In this document: positions 28,450 to 36,422 of the stretch, piece by piece
How the letters are laid out: each line of letters starts with the position of its first letter
Position numbering within the stretch: position 1 is the stretch's first letter
Assembly: GCA_024277195.1 (NCBI GenBank)
Contig: JAJRVS010000199.1
Span: 1-36,422 of the forward strand
Direction of reading: 5' to 3'
DNA length: 36,422 bases
From: Verrucomicrobiota bacterium
Lineage (GTDB): Bacteria > Verrucomicrobiota > Verrucomicrobiia > Verrucomicrobiales > DEV007
Made by a program: the position numbers and the translations under genes
Notes under the pieces: generated by a model
Told to the model about the DNA's origin: nothing
Databases searched by the model: none
Seen by the model: only the letters and a program-made list of their open reading frames with translations

Positions 28450-31400
28450 CTACTTCCCCGCCCCCTTCATCAGATAAGCAAACAAATCCCGCAGCTCATC
28501 ATCCTTCAAGCCCACCAACAAACCTTCTGGCATCAGCGAAATCGGCGACGCTTGCAACGAGGTGATCTGATCACGTGTCAAAGTAGTCAACTGCCCAGCC
28601 GGATCTCGCAAAGTCACCGTCTTAGGATTTTGATCAGCAATCATGCCAATCAACGTGCGACCATCTTTCATCGTCACGATGAAGTTGGTGTAACCCTCGC
28701 GAATCTCCAAACTCGGATCAATCATCGCCGGCAACCAGAACTCTAGGTTGCCTCGTTCATAACCTGTCAAATCAGGACCAATCACCCCACCCTTATCAAA
28801 CAGCTTATGACAAACCACACAACGCTGAGCAAACAAGGTATCCCCTTTTTTCGCATCACCAGCACCCTTCTCCAACAATGCCATGATACGTTTGATCTCC
28901 GCCTGTTTTGCCGCGGCAGGTTGTGCTCGCATGTCTGGCCAATGTTTGGCTACCAGCGCATTGATCTCTCCATCATTGTGCAACTTCAACTGCTGCACCA
29001 CATCTGGCTCGATGTCCCTCGCTTTGATCACCCATGCATCCACTTGAGCCAAAAACAACTTCGCCCAATCCTTACGACTCGCCAAAACCCTGTCCGCCGT
29101 GCTGCGCACATTGTGCTCCGCAGGCAAGCTGCGCCCATATCGAGTCAAGATCGTCTTAGCGATGGAGATGTCATCGTAGTTCGCCAACGACTGCATTGCC
29201 ACTCGCTTCAGCGCACTTTGCTGATCCTGAGCCAAGACCGCCAACAAAGGTGCAATCACACTTTTATCGCCTAAATTACCAAACAACTTCGCCAAGGTCA
29301 CCCGCTCTAGAGTATCGGACTTGCTGCTCTTCACCACCGCGATCGCCTTTTTCAAAGACGCCTTATCACCACGCTGAACCCCCAAGACCAGATCACTATC
29401 GCCTGCTTTTTTAGCGTATTCATCCATCGCCTTGGTCAATTCCTCTGGCAACTTAGGAATGGTCGCCCCTTGGAAAGCCTGTTGCAAACCTGTCATCAAA
29501 ATCTTCTGAGCTTCTTCGTCAGGTGCCAACTGCAATAGCTTGGCACACATCTCAAAATTCTCAGCTCCACCCGCCATCGCATAGCGCCGCATCAGACGTG
29601 CTGCCATTTCCTGTTTGAACAAAGGCAGATCCCAGATCTTGCCATCCTTGACCATATTCTCGATCTCGCCACTACCGTCTTCCGCATGAGCCTCCAGCGC
29701 CCACCAGTTCATCAGCGGCATGTGCAAGTCCTCCATATCTTCACTGCGCCCGAGCAAATTACGCACAATAGGAATCGCTATACTGGCAGGCAATCTTTTG
29801 GCAGATGCCGCCAACTGGGAACGCACATGCACACTGTCATCTTTAGCCGCCATTTCCGACAGCTTGTCGCCCAGATCCGTGCCCGCTTTACGCCGATCAC
29901 CCACCAGCCTTACCACCCAACGACGCACATCCGCATCCTGATTCTCCAACCACATGATTGCTAAACCTTCGGTCAATCCCCCCAACAGATTCAAAGCCCA
30001 CAAAGCCTCAAGTGATTTCTGCCCACTGTCAGCACTCACCAGTTTTTTCAATTGCGGCAATACCGACTTATCACCACGCCAGCCCAACTCCAAAACCGCC
30101 CGCCGCCGCATCCAGCGATTATCACCATCAAACAAAGCGATCAGATCCGCATTCGACGTTTTAGCGAGATCAAAAGTCTTATGCTTCATGTCCATGCCCT
30201 TTGGCTTGACGCGATAAATACGACCACTGTCTTTATGCCAGTTATCCACCGGGTAAACATGGCTCAAACGCGTGTCTGACCAGTCAGCAATGTAGATGCC
30301 ACCCTCCGGACCCACCGCACCAAACACAGGGCGGAACCAGCGATCTTTGGTCACCATCAAATAATCTTCGTCCTTAGTCTGATAAGTCGAAGTGTCCGCC
30401 ATCACCTCCGAGACATGCACCACGTTCTGCAAAGAATTCGGCGCAATGATTTTCCCCTTGTAAGAATCGGGAAAAAGCCCGCCCTCATAAATCATAAAAG
30501 CCTGAGGAAAACGACGAGTATCCCCTTCATGACGCATGTGTTTAAAATAACCAAAAGCATAGGGATTGGTCAGCGGCCCGTGTTTACCCCAACCCTTCTC
30601 GCCATAACTTCCCTGCGGATAATACATACCACGGGTATTGCCATGATTGGTGCCAGAAAAAACCCGCCCCTTGGCATCGATCTCAACACTGAAAGTATTG
30701 CCGCCACCCTCGCCATAAATTTCAAACTCATGGGTATCCGGATGATAACGCCAGATGTTCTGCCCCTTCCACTTCACCATCTTACCCGTCGCCGGATTTT
30801 TCACATTGCCGGTGCTGGTACTACCGTTGGCTCCGTACAGCCAACCATCAGGCCCCCACTTCATATTACTCATCACCGAGTGCGTGTCCTCAAGCCCGAA
30901 GCCCGACAAACGCACTTCTGGATCGCCATCGGGAATATCATCACGATCAGCATCAGGATAAAACAACAGATAGGGAGGGTTACTCACCCAGATTCCTCCA
31001 TGCCCGACCACCACCGAAGTGGCGATATTCAAACCCGTGATCACATCCTTGTGTTGGTCGTAATACCCGTCCCCATTAGTATCTTCAAACACCGTGATGG
31101 TATCCTTGCCCTTCACCCCATGCGGAGGAGGCTCCGGCACCTTGTCAAAAACAGCCCGCAGATAGTTGTCGTATTCCACCACCTTCAAACCCGCAGGGAA
31201 CTGATACTGCAAATACTGCATCACCCACATCCGACCACGGTGATCCCAAGAGACAAACAAAGGCTGACCAATCACCGGCTCACTCGCCATCACCTCCACT
31301 TCCACATCCTTGCGCGTGCGAAACTCCTTCGCCGCTTCCTGAGCGGAGACCAAAGGGATATCCAAAGAAAGCATGGTCCCCCTGCCCTTGAAATTTTTGA

Positions 31401-31554
31401 TAACATCCACCACCCCTTTGTTACCCGCCATGGAGGTGTCTTTTTTCTTCCCCTCCTCCGCAGGCACCGATTTTTTATCATCAGCAGCCAACAAAGCGTG
31501 CGGAAGTAATAACAAACTAAGAATGGCTACAACTAGAGCATTTTTTGTGATCAT
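28450..31554 (-). CDS. Membrane-bound-dehydrogenase-like (TIGR02604) / HEAT / c-type cytochrome (TIGR02603) protein
   Basis: The product is 1034 aa with a signal peptide (MITKNALVVAILSLLLL..HALLAA). Residues about 75-470 match the beta-propeller N-terminal domain of Pirellula/Verrucomicrobium putative dehydrogenases (GQPLFVSWDHRGRMWVMQY, EDTNGDGYYDQ, MKWGPDGWLYGANGS, GGIYIADWSDTRLSH). Residues about 480-830 are HEAT-like helical repeats (ADVRRWVVRLVGDRRKAG, ALKRVAMQSLANYDD). The C-terminal domain (about 895-1034) is the PVC-type haem-binding domain with CVVCH at 912-916 and a likely Met ligand at 1008 in SLMPEG. The propeller probably oxidises a sugar or alcohol and passes electrons to the haem, but no substrate is known. 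It lies between the TpsB gene and the sulfatase on the same strand. Confidence 0.92.
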   Translation of the reverse strand: MITKNALVVAILSLLLLPHALLAADDKKSVPAEEGKKKDTSMAGNKGVVDVIKNFKGRGTMLSLDIPLVSAQEAAKEFRTRKDVEVEVMASEPVIGQPLFVSWDHRGRMWVMQYLQYQFPAGLKVVEYDNYLRAVFDKVPEPPPHGVKGKDTITVFEDTNGDGYYDQHKDVITGLNIATSVVVGHGGIWVSNPPYLLFYPDADRDDIPDGDPEVRLSGFGLEDTHSVMSNMKWGPDGWLYGANGSTSTGNVKNPATGKMVKWKGQNIWRYHPDTHEFEIYGEGGGNTFSVEIDAKGRVFSGTNHGNTRGMYYPQGSYGEKGWGKHGPLTNPYAFGYFKHMRHEGDTRRFPQAFMIYEGGLFPDSYKGKIIAPNSLQNVVHVSEVMADTSTYQTKDEDYLMVTKDRWFRPVFGAVGPEGGIYIADWSDTRLSHVYPVDNWHKDSGRIYRVKPKGMDMKHKTFDLAKTSNADLIALFDGDNRWMRRRAVLELGWRGDKSVLPQLKKLVSADSGQKSLEALWALNLLGGLTEGLAIMWLENQDADVRRWVVRLVGDRRKAGTDLGDKLSEMAAKDDSVHVRSQLAASAKRLPASIAIPIVRNLLGRSEDMEDLHMPLMNWWALEAHAEDGSGEIENMVKDGKIWDLPLFKQEMAARLMRRYAMAGGAENFEMCAKLLQLAPDEEAQKILMTGLQQAFQGATIPKLPEELTKAMDEYAKKAGDSDLVLGVQRGDKASLKKAIAVVKSSKSDTLERVTLAKLFGNLGDKSVIAPLLAVLAQDQQSALKRVAMQSLANYDDISIAKTILTRYGRSLPAEHNVRSTADRVLASRKDWAKLFLAQVDAWVIKARDIEPDVVQQLKLHNDGEINALVAKHWPDMRAQPAAAKQAEIKRIMALLEKGAGDAKKGDTLFAQRCVVCHKLFDKGGVIGPDLTGYERGNLEFWLPAMIDPSLEIREGYTNFIVTMKDGRTLIGMIADQNPKTVTLRDPAGQLTTLTRDQITSLQASPISLMPEGLLVGLKDDELRDLFAYLMKGAGK

Positions 31555-31601
31555 AAATAAAATCTATTGAGGGATTCGTGAACCCTCAAAGCTTCATTTA
31601 C

Positions 31602-31629
31602 AATTATCAATTATCAATTAACAATTCTC
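31602..31629. repeat. Heptanucleotide tandem repeat
   Basis: Four consecutive 7-nt units AATTATC, AATTATC, AATTAAC, AATTCTC lie in the 86-bp gap between the TpsB gene and the dehydrogenase-like gene. This AT-rich run falls in the leader of the dehydrogenase-like gene on the minus strand. Confidence 0.75.
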
Positions 31630-31640
31630 ACTTAATCCCC

Positions 31641-32042
31641 CTACCAGCGCATCGTCACCGAGATGTGTGAACGCCCACTCTCTCCATCCAAGAATCCCTC
31701 CTCCAACACCTGCCAGCCATAGGCCGCCCGCACCACCAGATTACGGTTAAGGAAATAATTCAACCCTGTTCCCGCCCCTGCTAGACTACGCGATGAAGGC
31801 TCACGCGGTAGGCGCTCAACACTGCCGCCCCATCCCGCATCAAAAAAAGCAAAAGCTCGCAAGCCTTCTTCCATCTTACGTCCAGGTTCGATCAAAGCCC
31901 GCTTGCCACCTTCTCCTTCATACACTGGCTCTTTACCGCCCCAACCCAAACGCGACAAGGGTGCAAACGCAGGTGTATAGAGTTCGATGTTAGCCACCGC
32001 CCCGTAATCCGCCCGGGTGATATTCTGCTCAAAACCACGCAC
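31641..32042 (-). pseudogene. C-terminal beta-barrel part of the TpsB transporter, downstream of the in-frame TAA
   Basis: This 133-codon segment is in the same frame as 32070-33518 and continues it directly. It opens at the V (GTG) of SVRGFEQN, the VRGF motif in the conserved loop of FhaC/ShlB and other Omp85 proteins. It ends with SHISVTMRW, an aromatic C-terminus expected for an outer-membrane barrel. Alone it has no signal peptide, POTRA domain or complete barrel, so it cannot be a working protein unless the TAA at 32070-32072 is read through or is an assembly error. A cut between the two parts is explained by a single base. Confidence 0.85.
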
Positions 32043-32069
32043 CGAACCCTGTCCGCCGAGGATCAGGCT

Positions 32070-33518
32070 TTAGCTGGGCAAAAGATTCGTGCTGCTCGCC
32101 TGCCCCTCCAACATGAGATGCAACTGGAAGTCCTTTGGCAAAGGGATCATCTGGGTGAGACTGCCATTCCAGTAAACATACGACGAGCCTGCCCCGAGCC
32201 GTAGTTCATTGAACACGTCGTCAGAATTTTTCCCAGAAAATCCACCTGGAGACATCACCAGCCGATTGTAAAATTGAGTCAGCCCCAAACGACTACGCTT
32301 GCGCCCCATCTGCGCCAGAGTGAATTGATAAATTTCCGTATTAGTATCACTGACTCTCAATCCACCAAATTCAAGATTATTATTCGTCGTCTTGAAATCA
32401 AAACCCACATGCAAGTCCTGCTCGATGCCCCACCAAATAGGCAGAGGCTGCACATAAACTCCCGACAACTGCGCGCTCTCTCCACCACTGTTAAAAGTCT
32501 GACCCGCCGCCTGAATCGATACATCCGTATTCACATATCCACCCAGAAACCTAAGCTCGCCACGAGTCGCGGCAATCGGTGCGCGGTAGTAAATCGAATG
32601 CCCCTGCAATCCTTCAAAATCCACCGACGTCGTGTATTGGTAACTGACAATGTGACCCAAACCAAAAACATTGCCCCACTCAAATCCAAAATTCAGTCGA
32701 TCCACTCCGATAAACTCGTTACCCGTATTATCATAACCCACATAAGCCGTCAGTGGTCGCTGCTCGTCCACCTCCAGAATCATGTCCGCATCACCGAACT
32801 CCGTGCCAGGAGTGTAGAGCAGATTGAGACTACGAAACGGATTGCGACTAAGGAAACGCAAATCCTGAAGCAAAGTGGATTGGTAAATCAAATCACCCGG
32901 GCTGAGTCGGATATACTGGAGGTAATCCTCCGGATCAAAATATTCTGCACCGGTCACCCGCACTTCACCAACCCGCCCCACTACGATTACTAACTGCAAT
33001 ACTCCACCACTGACATCCTGTTCCGGAAACCCCACATCGACCACCGGCAAATCCGCCTCGCGGTAAGCGAGCACCACATCACGAGTGATGTTTTCAATCG
33101 CCGCCACACTGAGCGGCCCATTCAGATAGTTCTGCAAAGCTTGCAACACTTCATCCGGAACCACCAGATCATCACTACCAACCTTCACATCACTGACCTT
33201 CGGTGGCGAATCCGCCTGCACTTCATCCATCGCCCCCCACAGCACGATACCCGATATTTTTCCGACCGCTTCATCACTGGAATTTTCCCCGCTTGCAGGC
33301 AGTTCCGGCATCATCACCGTCGCAGCACCATCAGGTCGTTTGACCACCTGTGGCACAATACGCATGATGTCCTGCCCCTGGACCATCGGGCACGACAAGA
33401 CAAAAAGGATCAGCAAACCAAAAATCAGGGAACCACTGATGGGCACAGACGAACACTGATTTTTTTTAAAGATGGCGCGCTTCCGCTTGAGATATGAATC
33501 TTTGAAATAGTTAGGCAT
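32070..33518 (-). CDS. Two-partner secretion outer-membrane transporter TpsB (ShlB/FhaC family), stopped early
   Basis: The frame encodes 482 aa to a TAA at 32070-32072; reading past it gives the last 142 residues at 31641-32069 in the same frame. The full gene would have 624 sense codons, close to the usual TpsB length. The N-terminus has a basic region and a hydrophobic signal (SLIFGLLILFVLSCPMVQGQ). POTRA-type segments follow: LNGPLSVAAIENITRDVVLAYREADLP (first 19: LNGPLSVAAIENITRDVVL) and VVGRVGEVRVTGAEYFDPED, then LNLLYTPGTEFGDADMILEV. The barrel begins near AYVGYDNTGNEFIG. The partner TpsA lies 65 bp upstream, giving the operon tpsA-tpsB. The stop falls ten codons before VRGF, so the barrel would lack its last strands and probably not function unless the stop is bypassed. 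Bases near 33434-33460 come from a repeat that overlaps the signal-peptide coding region. Confidence 0.88.
   Translation of the reverse strand: MPNYFKDSYLKRKRAIFKKNQCSSVPISGSLIFGLLILFVLSCPMVQGQDIMRIVPQVVKRPDGAATVMMPELPASGENSSDEAVGKISGIVLWGAMDEVQADSPPKVSDVKVGSDDLVVPDEVLQALQNYLNGPLSVAAIENITRDVVLAYREADLPVVDVGFPEQDVSGGVLQLVIVVGRVGEVRVTGAEYFDPEDYLQYIRLSPGDLIYQSTLLQDLRFLSRNPFRSLNLLYTPGTEFGDADMILEVDEQRPLTAYVGYDNTGNEFIGVDRLNFGFEWGNVFGLGHIVSYQYTTSVDFEGLQGHSIYYRAPIAATRGELRFLGGYVNTDVSIQAAGQTFNSGGESAQLSGVYVQPLPIWWGIEQDLHVGFDFKTTNNNLEFGGLRVSDTNTEIYQFTLAQMGRKRSRLGLTQFYNRLVMSPGGFSGKNSDDVFNELRLGAGSSYVYWNGSLTQMIPLPKDFQLHLMLEGQASSTNLLPS
33434..33460 (-). repeat. Decameric repeat inside the TpsB signal-peptide region
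   Basis: CACTGAT at 33434, CACAGAC at 33444 and CACTGAT at 33454 are spaced exactly 10 bp (plus-strand reading). On the coding strand this is ATCAGTG..TCTGTG..ATCAGTG. It encodes part of the stretch NQCSSVPISG between the basic N-terminus and the hydrophobic core. A related array in the opposite orientation lies at 33549-33574. Confidence 0.7.
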
Positions 33519-33548
33519 TTGGTAATTTTAAAAAAATTCTTATTCCCC

Positions 33549-33574
33549 ATCAGTGCTAATCAGTGCAATCAGTG
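33549..33574 (+). repeat. Decameric repeat in the TpsA-TpsB intergenic gap
   Basis: ATCAGTG occurs at 33549, 33559 and 33568, with spacing of 10 and 9 bp. The array lies just after the TpsA stop codon. It is inverted relative to the array at 33434-33460, so the two could pair in the transcript across the TpsB start. Confidence 0.75.
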
Positions 33575-33583
33575 GTTAAAATA

Positions 33584-36422
33584 TTATTCCTCCTCTTCTT
33601 CAACATCCACTTCAAAGCTTCCCAGAGTGTGCATCGAATGATTGGGCAGAAAATCCACAAACCCACCAATACGATACTCTGGCCATTGCCACCAAGAGTC
33701 CCTTTCGAATGTCGCAGGCCGGATGAAATGGATGTCCTGACGGAACAAGGAAGCGGGCAGCTCAATTCCTGGTGTCCCTGGCGTGGGCATGAGCACATCA
33801 CCTGGCAAGTTGTTTCCACCAGCTGCGGCAGCAACGGCAGCAACGGCAGGAGTGACACCCAGTGTATAAAAAGCAAAATTGCCCGGGTCAACCAGGTTAT
33901 ATGGCCCCAATCCAAAGTTATACAACCCTTGCGCATTAGGCGTGATGCCCGGTCCGGGAGCGGCAGTTCCATTTAATGAAGCCCCGACGTCAATCTGATT
34001 ACTCGCCGCCGAGGGAATATAGAAACGCAGTTGTCCCGTTCCCATGGGAGCACTGGAAAAGACGCTACTGGCATCAGCGGTGAGTTGCTCTAGGCCACCA
34101 ACGCTGCCCACGCTTATAAATGTATTGCCCGATGTGTAGGTGTCCCCACCGCCGGGTGCACTTCCAATAAATGCACCGACCAGACTCACATTGCCGCCCG
34201 TTTGTATCATCACGTCGCCCTCTACATCACCACTAGCCCCACCATGGCCGATTCCGGCCCACCCACTACCCACAGTAGTTAGTGTAAGATTTCCCGCATT
34301 CACCACGCTTATATCTCCACTCTTATCTCCTTCGGCTCCAATCCCTCCATTGCCCAGCTGCGCGTAGGCGTTGAGGCCTCCTCCTCCCTCGAAGTCGATC
34401 GCTGCTGCAGATGTTATCGTCGTTGCTCCGCTTTGACCTCCTCTGGCTCTCAGCCCTCCATTGCCCAGCTGCGCGTAGGCTTGGGTGCCTCCTCCTCCCT
34501 CGAAGTCGATCGCTGCTGCAGATGTTATCGTCGTTGCTCCGCTTTGACCTCCTTCGGCAAACGCCCCTCCATTGCCCAGCTGCGCGTAGGCTCTTCCTCC
34601 CTCGAAATCGATCGCTGCGGCAGATGTTATCGTCGTTGCTCCGCTTTGGCCTCCAACGGCTTCATACCCTCCATTGCCCAGCTGCGCGTAGGCGAAGTCT
34701 TCGCCTCCTCCCTCGAAGGTGATCGCTGCTGCAGATGTTATCGTCGTTGCTCCGCTTTGACCTCCAGCGGCTCTATACCCTCCATTGCCCAGCTGCGCGT
34801 AGGCGATGCCGTCTTCTCCCGCGAAGTTGATCGCTGCTGCAGATGTTATCGTCGTTGCTCCGCTTTGGCCTCCAGATGCGTTTAACCCTCCATTGCCCAG
34901 CTGCACGTAGGCTAAGTCGCTTCCTCCCGAGAAGTCGATCGCTGCTGCAGATGTTATCGTCGTTGCTCCGCTTTGGCCTCCAGCGGCTATATACCCTCCA
35001 TTGCCCAGCTGCGCGTAGGCTTGGAAGCCTCCTCCCGTGAAGGTGATGTCTCTCCCAACAGACAGTTCAATATCTGCGTCAGCTACCGCGTCAGCTGTGG
35101 TGTTGAAGGTGCCTCTATCCGCTCCCACATGCCCTATCTGCACATAGCTGAAATTAACTCCACTCCCGCCTGTCGCACGCACGTCATTCAAGGCATGCAC
35201 CACTATACCTCCATTCACCGTTACATTCGCTCCTCCCACATTTGCCAGATCCAAATCCGTCCCGTCCAACGCAATCCCGTTCGTCACCTGAAACCCCAAT
35301 TGCGCGAAGTTTCCAACCCCACTATTGCCGCCTTGCAAGACCACATCATAGCCGAACACATTGGTATTGCCCGATCGACTTCCCACCGCGATTCCTGCAG
35401 TCTGCGTGCCGTCTCCGATGTTCACACTACCGCCATTGCCATACACCGTCGTCGAGCTCACATCCGCATCTACGAAAACCGTCGTATCATACGCCGTAGT
35501 CCCATCCCAACCCGCCACGATGTTGATATCGCCTCCAGTGTCGTTGAGGTTCTGCACACTGGCGTTGAAGTTCACATCCCCCACCGCCAGGAAAGTCAGA
35601 TCATAGGTCGAGTCATAGTAAATATTCGAATTCACCGTGATGTCGCCATTCAGCATGTCGCTGCCCGACGGTCCGTAGTCCGGATCGCTCAGCGTCGTAT
35701 CAATGGTCACATTATTCGACCCCAAAGCGTTCTCGATATTCACCGCCTCGGTCATTCCGATGATGTAATTATACGGATCGAGCAACAAATTCCCACCCCC
35801 GGTATCCACCGTGCCGTAAAAGCCCAAATACTCCAGACCAGACACTTCAGTAAAACCTCCCGCGCCTCCGCCCGCTCCTCTATTCTCAATCGCCCCCTGG
35901 AAATCCATTAGCCTATCCGCCCACAAAACCACTCTACCGCCGGCTCCCGCGCCCGTCGCATTAGCCAAAATCTGCGCGCCCTCTGCCACGCTGGTATTCT
36001 GCGCATTGGGCTTAGTCGCGTCGCGTCCCCGATCCCCACCACCAATATACACCTGCCCGCCGCCACGATACCCACCGGCATCAATCAACGCCGTGCCACC
36101 CAAACTCACATTGCCGCCAAAAGCCATCACCTGTCCGCCCACTCCCGCATCACTCGTCGCGCTGATCTCTCCTCCCAGCATCACCTCGCCATCACGCGCG
36201 CCGTTGATCAGCACCATGCCGCCATCACCACTGCCCCCATTAGCCGAAATCCGTGAACCCGGTGCCAGCACGATCTGCGAGCTCTGCATCTGACCCGAAC
36301 CGTCCTCGGGATCCGCTCCCAATAATACAAACCCTCCGCCATTGCCACCGTTGGCGCTAATTTCTCCATTCGCCCCCAAGCCGATAAAAGATCCGGTCAC
36401 ATGAATGAACCCTCCGTCCCCA
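33584..36422 (-). CDS. Filamentous haemagglutinin-like TpsA exoprotein, 5' end beyond window
   Basis: The minus-strand frame is open from the window edge to a TAA at 33584-33586; 946 residues are visible. Early segments are typical of TpsA exoproteins: GGNLLLDPYNYIIG and NGDITVNSNIYYDSTYDLTF, and glycine-, asparagine- and alanine-rich strands such as GGDINIVAG that would form a right-handed beta-helix. Near 34345-35020 lies a run of about seven repeats (YAQLGNGG..A.GGQSGATTITSAAAI.FEGG). The end has a short low-complexity Ala-rich part, a PGTPG linker, and a tail SFEVDVEEEEE. The TPS export domain and signal peptide must lie beyond the edge. TpsB next door should export it; the function is probably surface adhesion. 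The ORF has no clear terminal anchor. Confidence 0.88.
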   Translation of the reverse strand, partial: GDGGFIHVTGSFIGLGANGEISANGGNGGGFVLLGADPEDGSGQMQSSQIVLAPGSRISANGGSGDGGMVLINGARDGEVMLGGEISATSDAGVGGQVMAFGGNVSLGGTALIDAGGYRGGGQVYIGGGDRGRDATKPNAQNTSVAEGAQILANATGAGAGGRVVLWADRLMDFQGAIENRGAGGGAGGFTEVSGLEYLGFYGTVDTGGGNLLLDPYNYIIGMTEAVNIENALGSNNVTIDTTLSDPDYGPSGSDMLNGDITVNSNIYYDSTYDLTFLAVGDVNFNASVQNLNDTGGDINIVAGWDGTTAYDTTVFVDADVSSTTVYGNGGSVNIGDGTQTAGIAVGSRSGNTNVFGYDVVLQGGNSGVGNFAQLGFQVTNGIALDGTDLDLANVGGANVTVNGGIVVHALNDVRATGGSGVNFSYVQIGHVGADRGTFNTTADAVADADIELSVGRDITFTGGGFQAYAQLGNGGYIAAGGQSGATTITSAAAIDFSGGSDLAYVQLGNGGLNASGGQSGATTITSAAAINFAGEDGIAYAQLGNGGYRAAGGQSGATTITSAAAITFEGGGEDFAYAQLGNGGYEAVGGQSGATTITSAAAIDFEGGRAYAQLGNGGAFAEGGQSGATTITSAAAIDFEGGGGTQAYAQLGNGGLRARGGQSGATTITSAAAIDFEGGGGLNAYAQLGNGGIGAEGDKSGDISVVNAGNLTLTTVGSGWAGIGHGGASGDVEGDVMIQTGGNVSLVGAFIGSAPGGGDTYTSGNTFISVGSVGGLEQLTADASSVFSSAPMGTGQLRFYIPSAASNQIDVGASLNGTAAPGPGITPNAQGLYNFGLGPYNLVDPGNFAFYTLGVTPAVAAVAAAAGGNNLPGDVLMPTPGTPGIELPASLFRQDIHFIRPATFERDSWWQWPEYRIGGFVDFLPNHSMHTLGSFEVDVEEEEE
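34345..35020 (-). repeat. Tandem repeats of 102-111 bp inside the TpsA gene
   Basis: The plus-strand string GATGTTATCGTCGTTGCTCC recurs near 34410, 34521, 34623, 34734, 34842 and 34950, at intervals of 111, 102, 111, 108 and 108 bp, all multiples of three. Each encodes about 34-37 residues with a conserved GGQSGATTITSAAAI core and YAQLGNGG; the linker after FEGG varies in length and sequence. A final degenerate unit (YAQLGNGGIGAEG) ends the array near 34345. Near-identity at DNA level points to recent duplication or gene conversion. Confidence 0.9.

Noticed and set aside
30415-31509. 364-codon plus-strand open frame
   Set aside because: It lies wholly antisense to the TIGR02604/HEAT/cytochrome gene, is rich in His, Ile, Thr and Arg as expected from a reversed coding frame, and has no domain pattern.
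32070-32072. TAA recoded genome-wide as a sense codon
   Set aside because: TAA is the natural stop of the OmpH gene (14335-14337) and the TpsA gene (33584-33586), both at the expected protein ends.
34345-35020. TpsA repeats as a CRISPR array
   Set aside because: Intervals are multiples of three, the frame is open throughout and the units encode a regular protein repeat.

Overview
The window looks like chromosomal DNA of a PVC-group bacterium, most likely a member of Verrucomicrobiota. The evidence is the gene content: two sets of cytochrome/DUF1549-DUF1553 (PSD1) genes paired with Tat-exported DUF1501 genes, a TIGR02604/TIGR02603-type (Pirellula/Verrucomicrobium) dehydrogenase with HEAT repeats and cytochrome, a secreted sulfatase, a Ser/Thr kinase fused to LRR, WD40 and RCC1 repeats, an OmpH/Skp chaperone and a two-partner secretion pair. 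Shine-Dalgarno motifs are weak or absent at most starts. The genome assignment is an inference from families, not from a marker gene.

Layout. 1-1097 (-): 5' part of an exported protein with a Lon-type (S16) protease domain but no AAA+ ATPase in the part visible. 1467-2561 (+): exported squalene-cyclase-like alpha/alpha toroid protein. 2609-5647 (-): large exported CBM9-like protein. 5881-6052: a dispersed palindromic repeat. 6078-12798 (-): operon of a cytochrome/WD40 gene, a WD40/PSD1 gene and a DUF1501 gene; the first two look like one gene broken by a 1-nt frameshift. 13143-14186 (-): diheme cytochrome c peroxidase. 14335-14916 (-): OmpH with a clear intrinsic terminator. 15016-19941 (-): second PSD1-DUF1501 operon, whose PSD1 protein carries two golvesin-like domains. 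20463-21388 (+): a coupled two-gene unit (62-aa protein plus predicted nucleotidyltransferase). 21416-22132 (-): a putative lipoprotein. 22209-22439 (+): probable gene remnant. 22456-26262 (-): kinase-LRR-WD40-RCC1 receptor-like protein. 26371-26599: second, longer, inverted copy of the dispersed repeat. 26639-28048 (-): sulfatase, preceded by a cluster of six short palindromes. 28450-31554 (-): membrane-bound-dehydrogenase-like/HEAT/cytochrome protein. 31641-33518 (-): TpsB outer-membrane transporter interrupted by one in-frame TAA. 33584-36422 (-): its filamentous-haemagglutinin-like TpsA partner, running off the window.

Most products are predicted to be exported and many carry c-type haem motifs. 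The picture is a cell envelope equipped for polysaccharide binding and desulfation (CBM9-like protein, sulfatase, golvesin-like domains), extracellular or periplasmic redox chemistry (PSD1 proteins, dehydrogenase, peroxidase), surface sensing (kinase) and adhesion (TpsA/TpsB). Concrete roles for DUF1501, DUF1549 and DUF1553 are not settled and I do not assign one.

The most noteworthy signals are the nucleotidyltransferase pair as a possible toxin-antitoxin unit, the two interrupted genes (a frameshift inside a WD40 blade and a nonsense codon just before the VRGF motif of TpsB), the Lon domain on an exported protein, and several families of small intergenic repeats. No tRNA, rRNA, CRISPR array or recognisable transposase gene was seen.
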